Assembly: GCF_002878395.1 (NCBI RefSeq)
Contig: NC_061115.1
Location: 55,887,034 to 55,951,033, forward strand
DNA: 64,000 bases
Direction: 5' to 3'
Origin: Capsicum annuum
Taxonomy: Eukaryota > Streptophyta > Magnoliopsida > Solanales > Solanaceae
In this document: positions 34,467 to 44,640 of the stretch, in pieces
How the letters are laid out: each line of letters begins with the position of its first letter
Numbering within the stretch: position 1 is the first letter of the stretch
Position numbers and translations under genes: made by a program
Notes under the pieces: generated by a model
Told to the model about the DNA's origin: nothing
What the model saw: the letters and a program-made list of their open reading frames with translations, nothing else
Database searches by the model: none

Positions 34467-34657
34467 GGCTAAATACATATACATGCCCCTTAATTATTTC
34501 ACTTTTCCCATATAGACTCCTCAACTAAGACAGATACCTATTGAACCCTTTACCCCTTCACAAATGGTTTCACTTGAGCCCAATTGTCTGACATGACACC
34601 TTTTTAAAGCCTTCTTTTTTAACGTGTTAAGCGCGTGTATGTAGTCGCCGCCTACGT
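34401..34657. repeat. First copy of an exact 257-bp duplication bordering a gap
   Basis: Identical to 34,758-35,014 and ending exactly at the first N. It contains the tail of the microsatellite and a left TIR of element B. Confidence 0.95.
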
Positions 34658-34757
34658 NNNNNNNNNNNNNNNNNNNNNNNNNNNNNNNNNNNNNNNNNNN
34701 NNNNNNNNNNNNNNNNNNNNNNNNNNNNNNNNNNNNNNNNNNNNNNNNNNNNNNNNN
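34658..34757. other. Assembly gap (100 N)
   Basis: One hundred N between two identical 257-bp sequences; the gap is most likely an unmerged contig overlap and not missing DNA. Confidence 0.99.
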
Positions 34758-34795
<38 letters not shown>

Positions 34796-35014
34796 CATAT
34801 ATACATACATACATATATATATAGGCTAAATACATATACATGCCCCTTAATTATTTCACTTTTCCCATATAGACTCCTCAACTAAGACAGATACCTATTG
34901 AACCCTTTACCCCTTCACAAATGGTTTCACTTGAGCCCAATTGTCTGACATGACACCTTTTTAAAGCCTTCTTTTTTAACGTGTTAAGCGCGTGTATGTA
35001 GTCGCCGCCTACGT
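34758..35014. repeat. Second copy of the 257-bp duplication; includes left TIR of MULE B
   Basis: It starts at the first base after the gap and is base-for-base the same as 34,401-34,657. From 34,824 it is the left TIR of element B: GGCTAAATACATATAC, 'acttttcccatatagac', 'gatacctattgaaccc'. Confidence 0.95.
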
Positions 35015-35529
35015 GTAAATTTTGACCAATTATAACCAATTATATTTTACACCTCACCTTTTTTTTAATTAATACATAAATATAATTTCCACTTCATTTC
35101 CCCCCTTATAACGTCAAATCCCTCATACCCATCCCCAATCTATCAGAAACCATAAAATCATGATATCACTCCTAATACTACTAATTTATGCTTTGTCTGT
35201 TGTATAATGAAAAGTTACATAGTGTTTTTGAGTGATTAGTTCAATTTTGACATTGATTTCAATATTTCTTTACTGGTTGCAAAGAATGTGGAGTTGGATC
35301 TCAAGAATTGTTGTTGTTTTGTGTTTGAATGGCACTCAGGTATGTTTCAAATGTCAATATTGTCACATTTTTGTCATGTATTGTTGTTGTAAATGGTTTA
35401 TTAGTTCTTTGTTAGTTTATTATGTTAGTAATGGTACTTTGGAAATATCTGAAAAAAGCTAAGGTTTTTTTAGGATTTTTACTATTCATAACTTGTCAGG
35501 TATTTTTGGGGTTTTGTTTCAGGAATCTA
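35015..35529 (+). promoter_or_regulatory. 5' leader region of transposase B
   Basis: Matches 21,651-22,189 reversed. A good donor ('cactcag|gtatgtttc', about 35,339) suggests a leader intron before the start codon at 35,530. The promoter probably lies in or next to the TIR (inference). Confidence 0.45.
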
Positions 35530-37318
35530 ATGGCTAATATTATTATTACAACTCATTTTCACCACGGTGGCAAGTTTGTTTTTGATGAAGAATATGGTCC
35601 ACACTACATAGGAGAAAGTGAGGTGGAATACGTAAGTATGGACAAGGACCACTTTTTTAAATTCGAGTTGCTTTATTATACTAAAAAATTTGGGTATATG
35701 ACTATTGATGGGTTATACTTTAAAGACCCTAAAAAGAAAGTCTTTACTGAAGTAGAAAATGACTTGACTTTGGTAATTCTTGTTGAAGACCTAGAAGATG
35801 GGGACTTTTTAGACTTGTATATAAACCATGTTGTGGATGAGGTAGAAGTGGTTGAAGATGGGTCCCATCTGATTTTCTTTGTAGTACAGTAGGTGATCAA
35901 AGTAGTAATGTGGTTGGTAAAATTTGTAATGTGGGTGACAACATATCAACAGATCATGATATTAATGTTGAAGGGTTACATGAAGAACCTACCCAAACTG
36001 ACAACATAGATATAGAATCTGGTGCAGATGAACTCTTAGATCTAGAAGGGGCTGAAACAGATCTTGATAGTAGTGTTGATTCTCAAGAGTTTAATATACT
36101 AGAAGATGATGATTCTGAGGTTGATGGATATTTAAGAACTCGTAGAAATGAAAGGAGAAACTGTGTGAAACAAAAGAAACCTGTCCAAAATGAAGAAATA
36201 AAACTTGGATCAACAGGTGTTGATAGGGGATTTAAAGATATTGGAAGGAATAAGGATTTAGATACAGTGGAAGATTAGGGGAAGATGAGGAGTATATAGA
36301 TAGCTCAGAAGTTGATAGTGATAACAGTGCTGATGGACTGGAACCTGAACCTGTCAGGGGTGTTGATTTACCAGCAAGAAGGAAAAGTAAAAAGGTAAGA
36401 TTTGATCCTGATTGTGTTGTGGCTATATTTGAGCTTGGTATGATATTTGAAAATGCTAAGCAATTTAGAAAGGTTGTGGCTGAGTATGCTGTTGAATACA
36501 AAGTTAGATTGAAGCTTAAGCCTAATGAGAAACATAGAGTTAGAGTTAGGTGTGAGGACAAAAAATGTAAATGGTTGTTGTTTGCTAGTATTGATAAGCA
36601 TTCTGGTGACTTTGTTGTCAAGCACTACTATCATGCACATGTATGCAGCACTACTACAAAAAATAAATTATGCATATCTAAGTTTATTGCAAGTAAGTTC
36701 AAGGATGAAATAAATTTACAACCTTATATAAAATTGTGGGAAATTCAGGAATTGGTGAGAAAAAAATTGGGTTTGTATGTGGGAAAAATTATTTGTAGTA
36801 GAGCAAAACATAGAATCATTAAAGAATTCTTGGGTGATTGGAAGATGGAATTTTCAAGGTTGTGTCACTATGCAGACATGATAAAACATACTAATCCTGA
36901 CAGTTCTTGTTGGGTGAAGATAGATAGAGAGTCTCAACTAGGAAAAAATCTATTTATTTATTTTTATTTGTGCTTTGATGCATTAAAGAGAGGCTGACTG
37001 GCAGGGTGCAGAAAAATTATTGGGTTAGATGGTTGTTTTTTGAAAGGTTCTTGCAAGGGTGAATTATTAGCTGCAGTTGGGAGAAATGGAAATAATGAAA
37101 TGTATCCAATAGCCTGGGCAGTGGTTGATCAAGAGAAAAAACATAGCTGGAGTTTCTTCATTAACCACTTGATTCAAGATTTGAACTTAGGCACTGGACA
37201 TGGACTGACTGTCATGTTAGATATGCAAAAGGTTAGTCTACTTTTTAAACTTTAATTTTGATGTCTTCTATTTATTTACTATACAGTCCATGTTCATATA
37301 TTTTATGTTTTGATTTTG

Positions 37319-37402
37319 TATTTATACTGATGTAGGGTCTTGTACCTACTATACTTGAGTTGTATTTATACTGATGTAGGGTCTTGTATTACTAGTACTT
37401 GA
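37319..37402 (+). other. Deletion junction in transposase B with local templated repeat
   Basis: The stretch 'tttatactgatgtagggtct' occurs twice, 55 bp apart (from 37,321 and from 37,368). The second copy runs straight into 'ctagtacttgaagaaaac', which in copy A lies several hundred bp further on (about 19,400). A duplicated filler at a deletion junction suggests error-prone gap repair. Confidence 0.8.
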
Positions 37403-37959
37403 AGAAAACAAAGATATGGCTAGAAATTGCACAGTTAGGTTCAATGGACAGATTGGGTATGAAATTTTAGATGGTCCTTATAGGCATATAGTTGATATTA
37501 GGGCAATGACTTGCACTTGTAGAAGCTAGAAATTGAGAGGCATACCATGTCAACATGTTGTATTGGCTTACCAGCATAAAGGTATAGAGCCTAAATTTTA
37601 TGTGGAAGAGTGGTATAAGAAAGATACATTCTTAAAGGCTTATGACTACTTTCTTTAGCCAATACCTACTATGAAAATGTGTCCTAACACAAGTAGTGTA
37701 GTGATTGATTCTCCTGAGCCTAGACCAATGCCTGGCAGACCAGGAAAGAATAGAAAAAAAAGGGAAGAATGAGCCTAAGAAGAAGTATGGGAATCTATCC
37801 AGGAAAGGACTGAAAATTTCTTTCTCCAAATATCATTAAATTGGTCATAACAGAACTCTCTGTAAAGCTCAGGTGATTCACTCATATCTTTTAATTCAAT
37901 AATTAAATTCTGATATTTATAATATATATTTAATATCCTTTATTGTTAGGATGGAATGG

Positions 37960-38240
37960 GACAACCTGGAAGCTCTATCCAGGCAGCAAGTTCTAGCAGG
38001 CCACCAAGCTCTAGTAGGCCACCAAGCTTCAGCCAGTCACCAAGCTCTAGCAGCCCACCAAGCCTCAGCCAGATACCAAGCTCTGGCAGGCCACCAAGCT
38101 TCAGCCAGCCACCAAGATTTAGCAGGACACCAAGCTTCAGCTAGCCACCAAGCTCTAGCAAGCCACCAAGCTTCAGTCAATCACCAAGCTCTAGCATGCC
38201 ACAAAGTTTCAGCCAACAACCAAGCTTCAGCAGTTCTATG
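37960..38240 (+). repeat. 36-bp tandem repeat encoding the Ser/Pro/Gln tail of transposase B
   Basis: Units of 'ccaccaagcttcagccag' and 'ccaccaagctctagcagg' give PPSFSQ/PPSSSR in the transposase frame, about eight units. The other two frames are also largely open and mimic Ala/His/Gln-rich proteins; those are not genes. Confidence 0.8.
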
Positions 38241-38745
38241 TGTGTTGATACCTCAGTAGTTGTAAGAGTGTAGCCCACTGAAAGAGGTAAAGGTAGAGGT
38301 AGAGGTAGAGGCACTAACGAAGGTAGGGGAGCTGGCAAAGAAAAAGGATCTGGAAGATACACTGGCTGATATAGAGGAAAAGGAAGTGTATCTGATCAAC
38401 AACTTGGGGAAAAAAGGACCATTGGAGCATCAACATCATCAGTAGGACAAAAGAGTTCTAAGACAGTAGGATTTTGTATCTACACTGATCAAATAAGTGA
38501 CAGTAAAACAATAAATGTAAGTGTGAATTACAACTTCAATTCATGTAATTTTTAGTTATCTTTTGACAAATCTAATTTTACTTCATTTTATATAGCCTGG
38601 AACAAGAGGTGAAACAGTTGTCACTCCTGGTGTTTACAAAGATGCAACTCAATCAAATATTGATATTGGTTATAAGCCTCGAGGAATGAAGTGGAAGGAA
38701 AAGAATATTGTCACAACTTCTCAATTGCAGAGTATGAGTCATTGA

Positions 38746-39170
38746 AAAAAGAAGCCAACTTAAAAGTTCTATTGCACCAGGAGGAACATGAAGTTGTTGA
38801 ATTAATTGTGTTTTTAGTACAATGTATAGTTTGGTGATTAGTTGTATGGCTACTTTGGTATTTTGTTGGGGTTTTTTAAGATTCTGAACTATTTTTTGTG
38901 GTCTTTTTAGATTAGTTTTGGATGAACACTTGATGTATGGTTGGGGCTCATTTTGAGCAGCTGAATGGTAGATTATTGTGTTTAAAATGTCGATCAATTG
39001 CACTTGTGCTTTATATAATTATTGAATAATGGTTCCTTTTGTGTTAAATATTTGACATCTTTGAATCATTTAAATGAATCATTTGAACTCTAAAAGAATA
39101 AAGTACAGTAATCTAGCTAAACCAATTACAACAGTAAAGAAAAATCAAAACATAGTAAGAGAGTAACATT
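38746..39170. other. Intergenic 3'-3' region between the two MULE B genes
   Basis: AT-rich, matches 17,665-18,076. Presumably holds both polyadenylation regions; no other gene is seen. Confidence 0.6.
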
Positions 39171-39756
39171 TCACAACTTATCTTCATTCCTTCTTAATTG
39201 TTTCATACACAACAATCCCACTACAACAAGAAAGCCAAAACAAAACAGTCCCAATACAACTAATATATTTCAGAATTATCCAAATCAAAACAGTCCCATA
39301 TATAAGAAATCTAAGCCAATATTTGCCAAAATCTAAGAACATTTCTTGAAGAAACTCCATGTAGCCAAAATCACAATCCAACGCATATCACTTTAAATTT
39401 TCTTGATCGATTCCTCTCTTCTTCAAATGATTTAACTTTTTTCAATAAATCCCACATCACTCTCTTTGCTTGAGGAGTCATTTCATCATCATACCAATCA
39501 AAGTAATTGCATCCACCTCTCGCCTACAGGTTTAAAGAAAAAATTAAACTAAACAATTGCATCCACTAATCGAAGTAATTGAATTTCGTCCTATGAAGCA
39601 GCAAAACATGAATACCTTTGAAGTTTTGCAGCAAAAGAATCTCTGACTAGTGTTGGATTGTGTCTATGAGGTCTTAATTTCGGCTTTCACCCCATACAAA
39701 CATACTCCTTTTGGAATTGAAGAAGATGAAGAAAATGAAAAAGATGAATTGGACAT
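39171..39756 (-). pseudogene. GRF-type zinc-finger/transmembrane protein gene of MULE B (broken)
   Basis: Counterpart of 17,075-17,664, starting at 39,754-39,756 and stopping at 39,171. Exon 1 has the Ser-rich start but the second zinc-ligand Cys is Tyr, a TAG replaces the Trp of TSWTQ, and the GRRFF Arg region is changed. The intron acceptor (cctgtag) is intact, and exon 2 keeps GGCNYFDWYDDEM with the last Cys that copy A has lost. It continues with a basic stretch (EEERNRSRKF) and two hydrophobic helices; a stop lies near 39,385. Because the lesions in A and B do not coincide, the ancestral gene was open in both exons. GRF fingers bind nucleic acids in other proteins; the role here is unknown. 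Confidence 0.78.
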
Positions 39757-40039
39757 TACTACTAAAAATGAGTAAGAAGAAGAAATTAATAAGAGTAAGA
39801 GAGTTTAAGTGGAGCAAGAGAAAAGGCTGAAAAGAAATTTAAGAGGAGAAGGAGAATTTAGAAGACAAAAATGGTGGATATTAAGAATTGAGTATAAAAA
39901 GAGGAAGAAAGTGGGAATTAGAATTTTTTTAAAAGAAATTGGGTATAAAAAGAGGATAAAAGATACATTGGGTGCCACATAAGCTGGTTCCATGACATTT
40001 CACGTGCCTCCCAGACGTGAGTACACACAAACTGCCACA

Positions 40040-40164
40040 TTAGAGAATTAGGCTCAATTGAAACCATTTCTGAAGGAGTAAAGGGTTCAATAGGTACCTT
40101 TCTTAATTTAGATGCCTATACGGGAAAAGTGAAATATTTTAAGGGCTTGTATATGTATTTCGTC
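40040..40164. repeat. Right TIR of MULE B
   Basis: Contains 'ggctcaattgaaaccatttc', 'gtaaagggttcaataggtac' and 'cctatacgggaaaagtgaa', then ends 'gtatttcgtc' against (TA)n. Confidence 0.87.
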
Positions 40165-40205
40165 TATATATATATACACATACATATGTATATATATACA
40201 TATTT
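40165..40205. repeat. TA/CATA microsatellite at the right end of MULE B
   Basis: Simple TATA and ACATAC repeats immediately outside the TIR. Confidence 0.9.
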
Positions 40206-41249
40206 GATTAGCTTAATCCTAATGGGTGTTATTTTATTGCATATATTTAGTTTTTTTTTCATCAATTTGTTTAGTTTTAATCAAAAGATTAGGGTTTTTT
40301 CATTTTTGTTTGGTTTCTTGAATACTATTAATATTGTGTAAATATGAAGAATGATAGTGTATGAGTTGGACTAAGTCATATAAATTAATTATCGTGTATT
40401 GTAGTAGCAGTGCATTAAAATAAGTTTTTTAGCATAATGAAATAATCAAATTGACAGTAAAACATAAATCAATAAATTGTTTGTAAAAAATTAGGTTTTA
40501 CATAATAATTTTGTTCTTATATATAGTTTTATTAATTGACATAAAACACACGTACAAAATATGTGCACTAAATAAATGTCTCCAATTTAGATAAAAATGT
40601 TCAACTATTATGCATATGCTTGTGGAAATTAAAACAAAAAAGATAGTGTATTAAATTTTGTAATAAAACTATCAACCTAAAGTAAATGAAATAAATGAGT
40701 AGATATAATCGATATAGTATCAAAAAATGTTAGAGGGGATATAATAATATGATATATTGACAAAATAGGTTGGCAACTTTATCGACAAATTTCATTTGAA
40801 CACTTGAATTATGATTGTTTCAATCGAGCATCTGAACATATAATAAAGTGTTCATATTTAAGAGATGCATAAGACTAAGTAGCAGCATAATTTTTCAAAA
40901 TTAAAAGAGTCTAATAGAAATATTTTAGGTAAATTCTTTTCATGGCATATTATTTTACCTTATAATAGTGAAAATATTAATTTGTTATCTTAAACACTTT
41001 CTAACACATATGAATTGCTCCAAATGTCATATCGGGATAGTTTATTAAACCTTTTTTTTAATCGTTCTATAGCCTTGGTAGTTTGTCTTAATTTAGTTTA
41101 AAGTTGTTTTCAATGCTTTTATATGGTTGTGTGGATATATTAACTTTCCATTTAAGTGTTTTTCGTAACAAAATCATCAATTTATTTATTAATCATAGCA
41201 CATTTTCTTTTATAATGTGAAGTGATTTTATAAAATTGAACTCATCAAA
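40206..41249. other. AT-rich DNA, no gene seen
   Basis: About 1 kb without coding signal. It may be the body of a Helitron whose 3' end lies at 41,285, but no 5' end was recognised. Confidence 0.5.
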
Positions 41250-41285
41250 GCGAAGTACACGCGCAGGGAGCGTACCCTAAACTAG
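41250..41285 (+). mobile_element. Helitron-like 3' terminus
   Basis: The GC-rich 'acacgcgcagggagcgtac', able to form a short hairpin (ACGC/GCGT), is followed after about ten bases by CTAG and then T. A hairpin just before a CTRR end inserted ahead of T is the Helitron 3' signature. Confidence 0.5.
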
Positions 41286-41390
41286 TATATTAAAATTATG
41301 AAGACCCTTGAAAAAGTGATTTGAACTTTTTGCCCTTCATTAAAAGTTTCTACAATAGACAAAATTGACTTTTCACTTATTTTTTTAATT
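41286..41390 (+). mobile_element. Helitron-like 5'-terminal block, abutting the previous element
   Basis: Starts TATATTAAAATTATGAAGACCC and continues 'ttgaactttttgcccttcattaaaagt'. It is the same block as at 12,794 and 45,722 but lacks the first few bases (TCTATAA). It lies directly after the CTAG end at 41,285. Confidence 0.45.
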
Positions 41391-41859
41391 ATTATATTTA
41401 TAATATTTAATGAGTCCTACAATATATGGTAAGAAAAAATATATGAAAAGTTAATGTTGACAGATTTTTTTCTCCTTGTGTACTTAAAAAAGAGTCCTAA
41501 AATATAGAGGGGGAAAACATGCATAATAAAACGCACGATTGTACACCAAAAATAAAAAAATAATATTCTAGATAAAATTAAAAAAAAGACCTAAACCTAA
41601 TAAAAACTTGAAAGTTTGCCAAAAAAGCAAAAAAGGAAGAAAAACCTTGACATGCGTGAAAAAATCCTAAATTTTTTAAATTTTAAAAGGATTTTGTTTA
41701 TCTTTTGAATCACTTTAATATTAGCATTCTTTAATTAATTAATTAATTAATTAATGATAGTTATCTTTGTTTCTATTTAGGTTTAGATGTTTTTCTCCAA
41801 AATTACCACATGTAGAGAAAAAACAGGTTTAGATATAGAATTTTTTTATTAATGTATAT

Positions 41860-42665
41860 AAATTTTCAAGTGATTTGAGTTAAGTTTTTAAAAATTTTAA
41901 TATGTTATTGAAATTTATAATAAGTAAATTGTCTTGATTTTTTATAAACAATTGCTCATTGAAAGTCTCTTTTTTTGTGAATTCTCAATATATGATGTGA
42001 GCAGAATTTTCTAATGTTTTAGCATGTTCATGATATTTACAGTTTTGACAGTAAATGCGATTAAAGAGATAAATTTTTTTGTGATTTGAGGTAAGTTTTC
42101 AAAATTTTAATATATTCTTAAAATTTATAAAATAAATTATCGTGTATTCTTGATAGACATTTGCTCATTGAGGAGCACTTTTTTTGTAAATTTCTTTTGT
42201 ATCTTATAATTGAAGATATAAATTATTTGTGATTTGAGGTAAGTTTTTTAAAATTTTAATATGTTATTGCTATTTAAAATCTTGATAGTATCTATAATTA
42301 AATAGATAAATTTGATTGTCATTAATTTGCTGTAAGTTTTCTAGAATTTTAGTATGTTCTTGAAGCTTACCATAAATAAATTATAACGTATTATTGATAG
42401 ACAATTGCTAATTGAGAAGTTCTTTTTGTGTGTGTGAAATATTGATAGTATGATCAATTGAAGAGAAAAATTTTTTTGTGCTTTGAGGTAAGTTTTCTTA
42501 GATTTTTGTATGTTTTTTATATTTGCAAGAATAAATTATCTTTTATTTTGACAAACAATTGCTAATTGAAAAGTTTTCTTTTATGATTTTAGTATGTTCT
42601 GGTAGTTGAAAATAATAAGTATCATATATTCTTGATAGATAATTGTTAATTGAGAATTTTTTTGT
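41860..42665 (+). repeat. Six degenerate ~95-bp units in tandem
   Basis: Units share 'tgatttgaggtaagtttt', 'aattttaatatgttcttgaa', 'aaataaattatcgtgtatt', 'cttgatagacaattgct' and 'cattgagaagt'. They start near 41,870, 42,080, 42,230, 42,320, 42,478 and 42,580, with irregular spacers. Non-coding. Confidence 0.7.
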
Positions 42666-42735
42666 TATGATTTTTGTTTATAATGACATAAATAATTAAT
42701 AATTTAACATTGACTTGTTTATAATTTTTATCAGA

Positions 42736-42845
42736 CTAGTCAAACTGCACGTTCCCCACATGTGTAACTTTTGATTATTTAAAATTAGACGATTTTGTAT
42801 ATTGTAAAATTTTTTAGTGAAGTGCAAAAAGTTCAAATCAATAAT
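42736..42845 (-). mobile_element. Very short Helitron-like element (inverted)
   Basis: On the minus strand it reads from 'ttgaactttttgcacttcac' through 'acaaaatcgtcta' to a hairpin-capable 'cacatgtggggaacgtg' and ends CTAG followed by T at 42,736. Only about 110 bp, it seems to be an internally deleted copy of the family with a similar 5' block. Confidence 0.4.
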
Positions 42846-43032
42846 AAATTATTTAGTCCTAACATTAAACTTACCAACATTAGTTTTGGAAAAAAAATTC
42901 TATCCTATTTTCGTCTTATTTTCTGTTAGGACTTTTCTCTTACCATATATGTTATTAATTTCTTTTTCATGTACATAAGGAAAACGTAAAACTATTAACA
43001 ATAATCTCTATATTATTCTCTTCTATCATATA

Positions 43033-43132
43033 NNNNNNNNNNNNNNNNNNNNNNNNNNNNNNNNNNNNNNNNNNNNNNNNNNNNNNNNNNNNNNNNNNNN
43101 NNNNNNNNNNNNNNNNNNNNNNNNNNNNNNNN
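43033..43132. other. Assembly gap (100 N)
   Basis: Exactly 100 N. Helitron-like 5'-block text ('tttaatgaagggcaaaaagttcaa') restarts directly after it at 43,139, so the gap probably lies in a repeat. Confidence 0.99.
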
Positions 43133-44631
43133 ATAGACTTTAATGAAGGGCAAAAAGTTCAAATGTTCAAATAACATTTTTATATAATAAGTATATATAA
43201 AAAACTAAATTACTATTATTTATATCAAACAATATACTTGACCCGCCCTCAAAAATTCTACTATTATGAATCAGATTCATTTAAAGTCACTGAAAACTAA
43301 TTTCTTGAAAGAGAAAAGCTTATCCTTTGAAAGATCTCTTATTCTCCCTTTCCGTACCACTCACGTTAAGGCAAGTAAAATTATATTTCATGTCATGTGT
43401 CTTCTCATCTAAGATTAATAATTATACATTATGAAATAAATATCTGAACAAAAAATTAAAAAATAAATAATACGTTAAATATCAATTATTTAATATTATA
43501 TTTTGAAAGAAAAAATATATTTTAGAGTCTCGATGACGACACAAAAACATAAACCGAGTGATGCAAATTATCTCTAGTGTCCATCTCTAAGAATCCGATG
43601 GAAGAATAAAATACGTTATAAATTTGGTTTGCTAACTCATGAAATCTCTAACCTCAATTTTGTTTTATCTTCTAGCCAACTAATGACGTTATTTGATACT
43701 TATTTGACACTATGATTTGTTTGTTATCATGACAAATCACAATTTTTACTTTATTTTTCTCTCAATAGTTTTTCTTATGTAAGTATGATTCTAACAAAAG
43801 AGTATTAACTTGAATTACGCCTTAATAAGAAATATTGAATACGCCTTAATAAGAAATATAACTAACATGAATAAGAAATAAAATTTAGAACATGAAAAAC
43901 ATACCTTAAATTCACTCGTAATCGGCTTGAAATCTTGTTCGCACATTTTACACAAATCTTTCTTCATCAGCACTAACATATTAAAGAATCAATCAATAGT
44001 GATTTGTTGACGGACGTAATAATTTAAAATTATGAGAAAAAAATCATCTTAAAAGTTAAAGAATATTCAAATTTGATAAACGTAATTTAAACCAACAACA
44101 AAAGAATATAAACTTATTTTGAGGTAAATTTAAACAACAACAACAATAAAAGGCATCAAACATATAATTGATTAATTATGATGGCAATACTTCAAAGATC
44201 ATAACTTTTATCAACTAACTAACTAATCCTCTACCCTAATCCGTGTCGATCATAACCTCTTAACTAAACATACAAAATAACACAAAATTGAAAGTTATAT
44301 CAAAAACCAAGAACAACAATGATTAGATACTAATCAAATAGAAAGAAATTTCAATAAAAAGAAAGACTTTGAACAACACCCATCTCTTTCTCAACCTTAT
44401 CCTGCATCTCATGTAAAGCTGCAGCTTCGTCTTGTCAAGCTCATATATTTTATCATAATAAAATGTAATTCTTTACATATATTTTAGGGCTGTTAATTTT
44501 TTACATACATTTTAGGGTTCATATATATTTTAAAATTCATATATTTTAAGAAGTTTAGGATTCTTAATTTCTTTACATATATTTATTTTATCAGGGTTCT
44601 TTACATATTTTAGGAGTTCTTAATTTAATAA
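43133..44631. other. AT-rich DNA, no gene seen
   Basis: No coding or RNA gene signal. A ~90-bp stretch at about 43,880-43,970 ('cactcgtaatcggcttgaaatct') resembles 14,150-14,240 inside the hAT-like element, so at least part is repetitive. Confidence 0.5.
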
Positions 44632-44640
44632 TATAAATAA

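Larger units (their letters stand above)
35530..38745 (+). pseudogene. MuDR-type MULE transposase of copy B (broken, internally deleted)
   Basis: Same architecture as the transposase at 18,077-21,650. Start ATGGCTAAT at 35,530; PB1-like domain; acidic linker; MuDR DNA-binding domain (about 36,420-36,720); catalytic core with GLDGCFLKGSCKG at 37,020-37,060; SWIM-type region near 37,515-37,560; CCHC remnant near 37,825; Pro/Ser/Gln tail; stop at 38,743. Introns at 37,232-37,335, 37,873-37,949 and 38,517-38,595. Breaks differ from A: 1-bp losses near 35,862 and 36,255, TGA for a Trp at 36,995, loss of about 430 bp between the second Asp region and the SWIM domain, and a stop in the SWIM domain near 37,530. 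The Trp codon that is a stop in A (GDWKMEF) is intact here. Confidence 0.9.
34824..40164 (+). mobile_element. MULE copy B: two-gene Mutator-like element, 5.3 kb
   Basis: Inverted relative to copy A and without the nested retrotransposon. Left TIR from 34,824, right TIR about 40,040-40,164 ending 'gtatatgtatttcgtc'. Both ends abut (TA)n, so a TSD cannot be told from microsatellite. It carries the transposase gene on the plus strand and the GRF zinc-finger/membrane gene on the minus strand, convergent as in A. An internal deletion of about 430 bp near 37,365-37,400 makes it shorter than A. Confidence 0.88.

Noticed and set aside
34467..34657. A fourth MULE end between C and B
   Set aside because: Exact duplicate of 34,824-35,014 at a gap edge; treated as an assembly overlap.
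34087..34829. Long reading frames on both strands rich in Tyr, Ile, Val, Met and Cys
   Set aside because: They are pure translation of TA/CATA microsatellite and cross a gap; no protein feature.
37951..38259. Ala/His/Gln-rich 102-codon frame in copy B
   Set aside because: Wrong frame of the 36-bp repeats that encode the PPSFSQ tail of the transposase.
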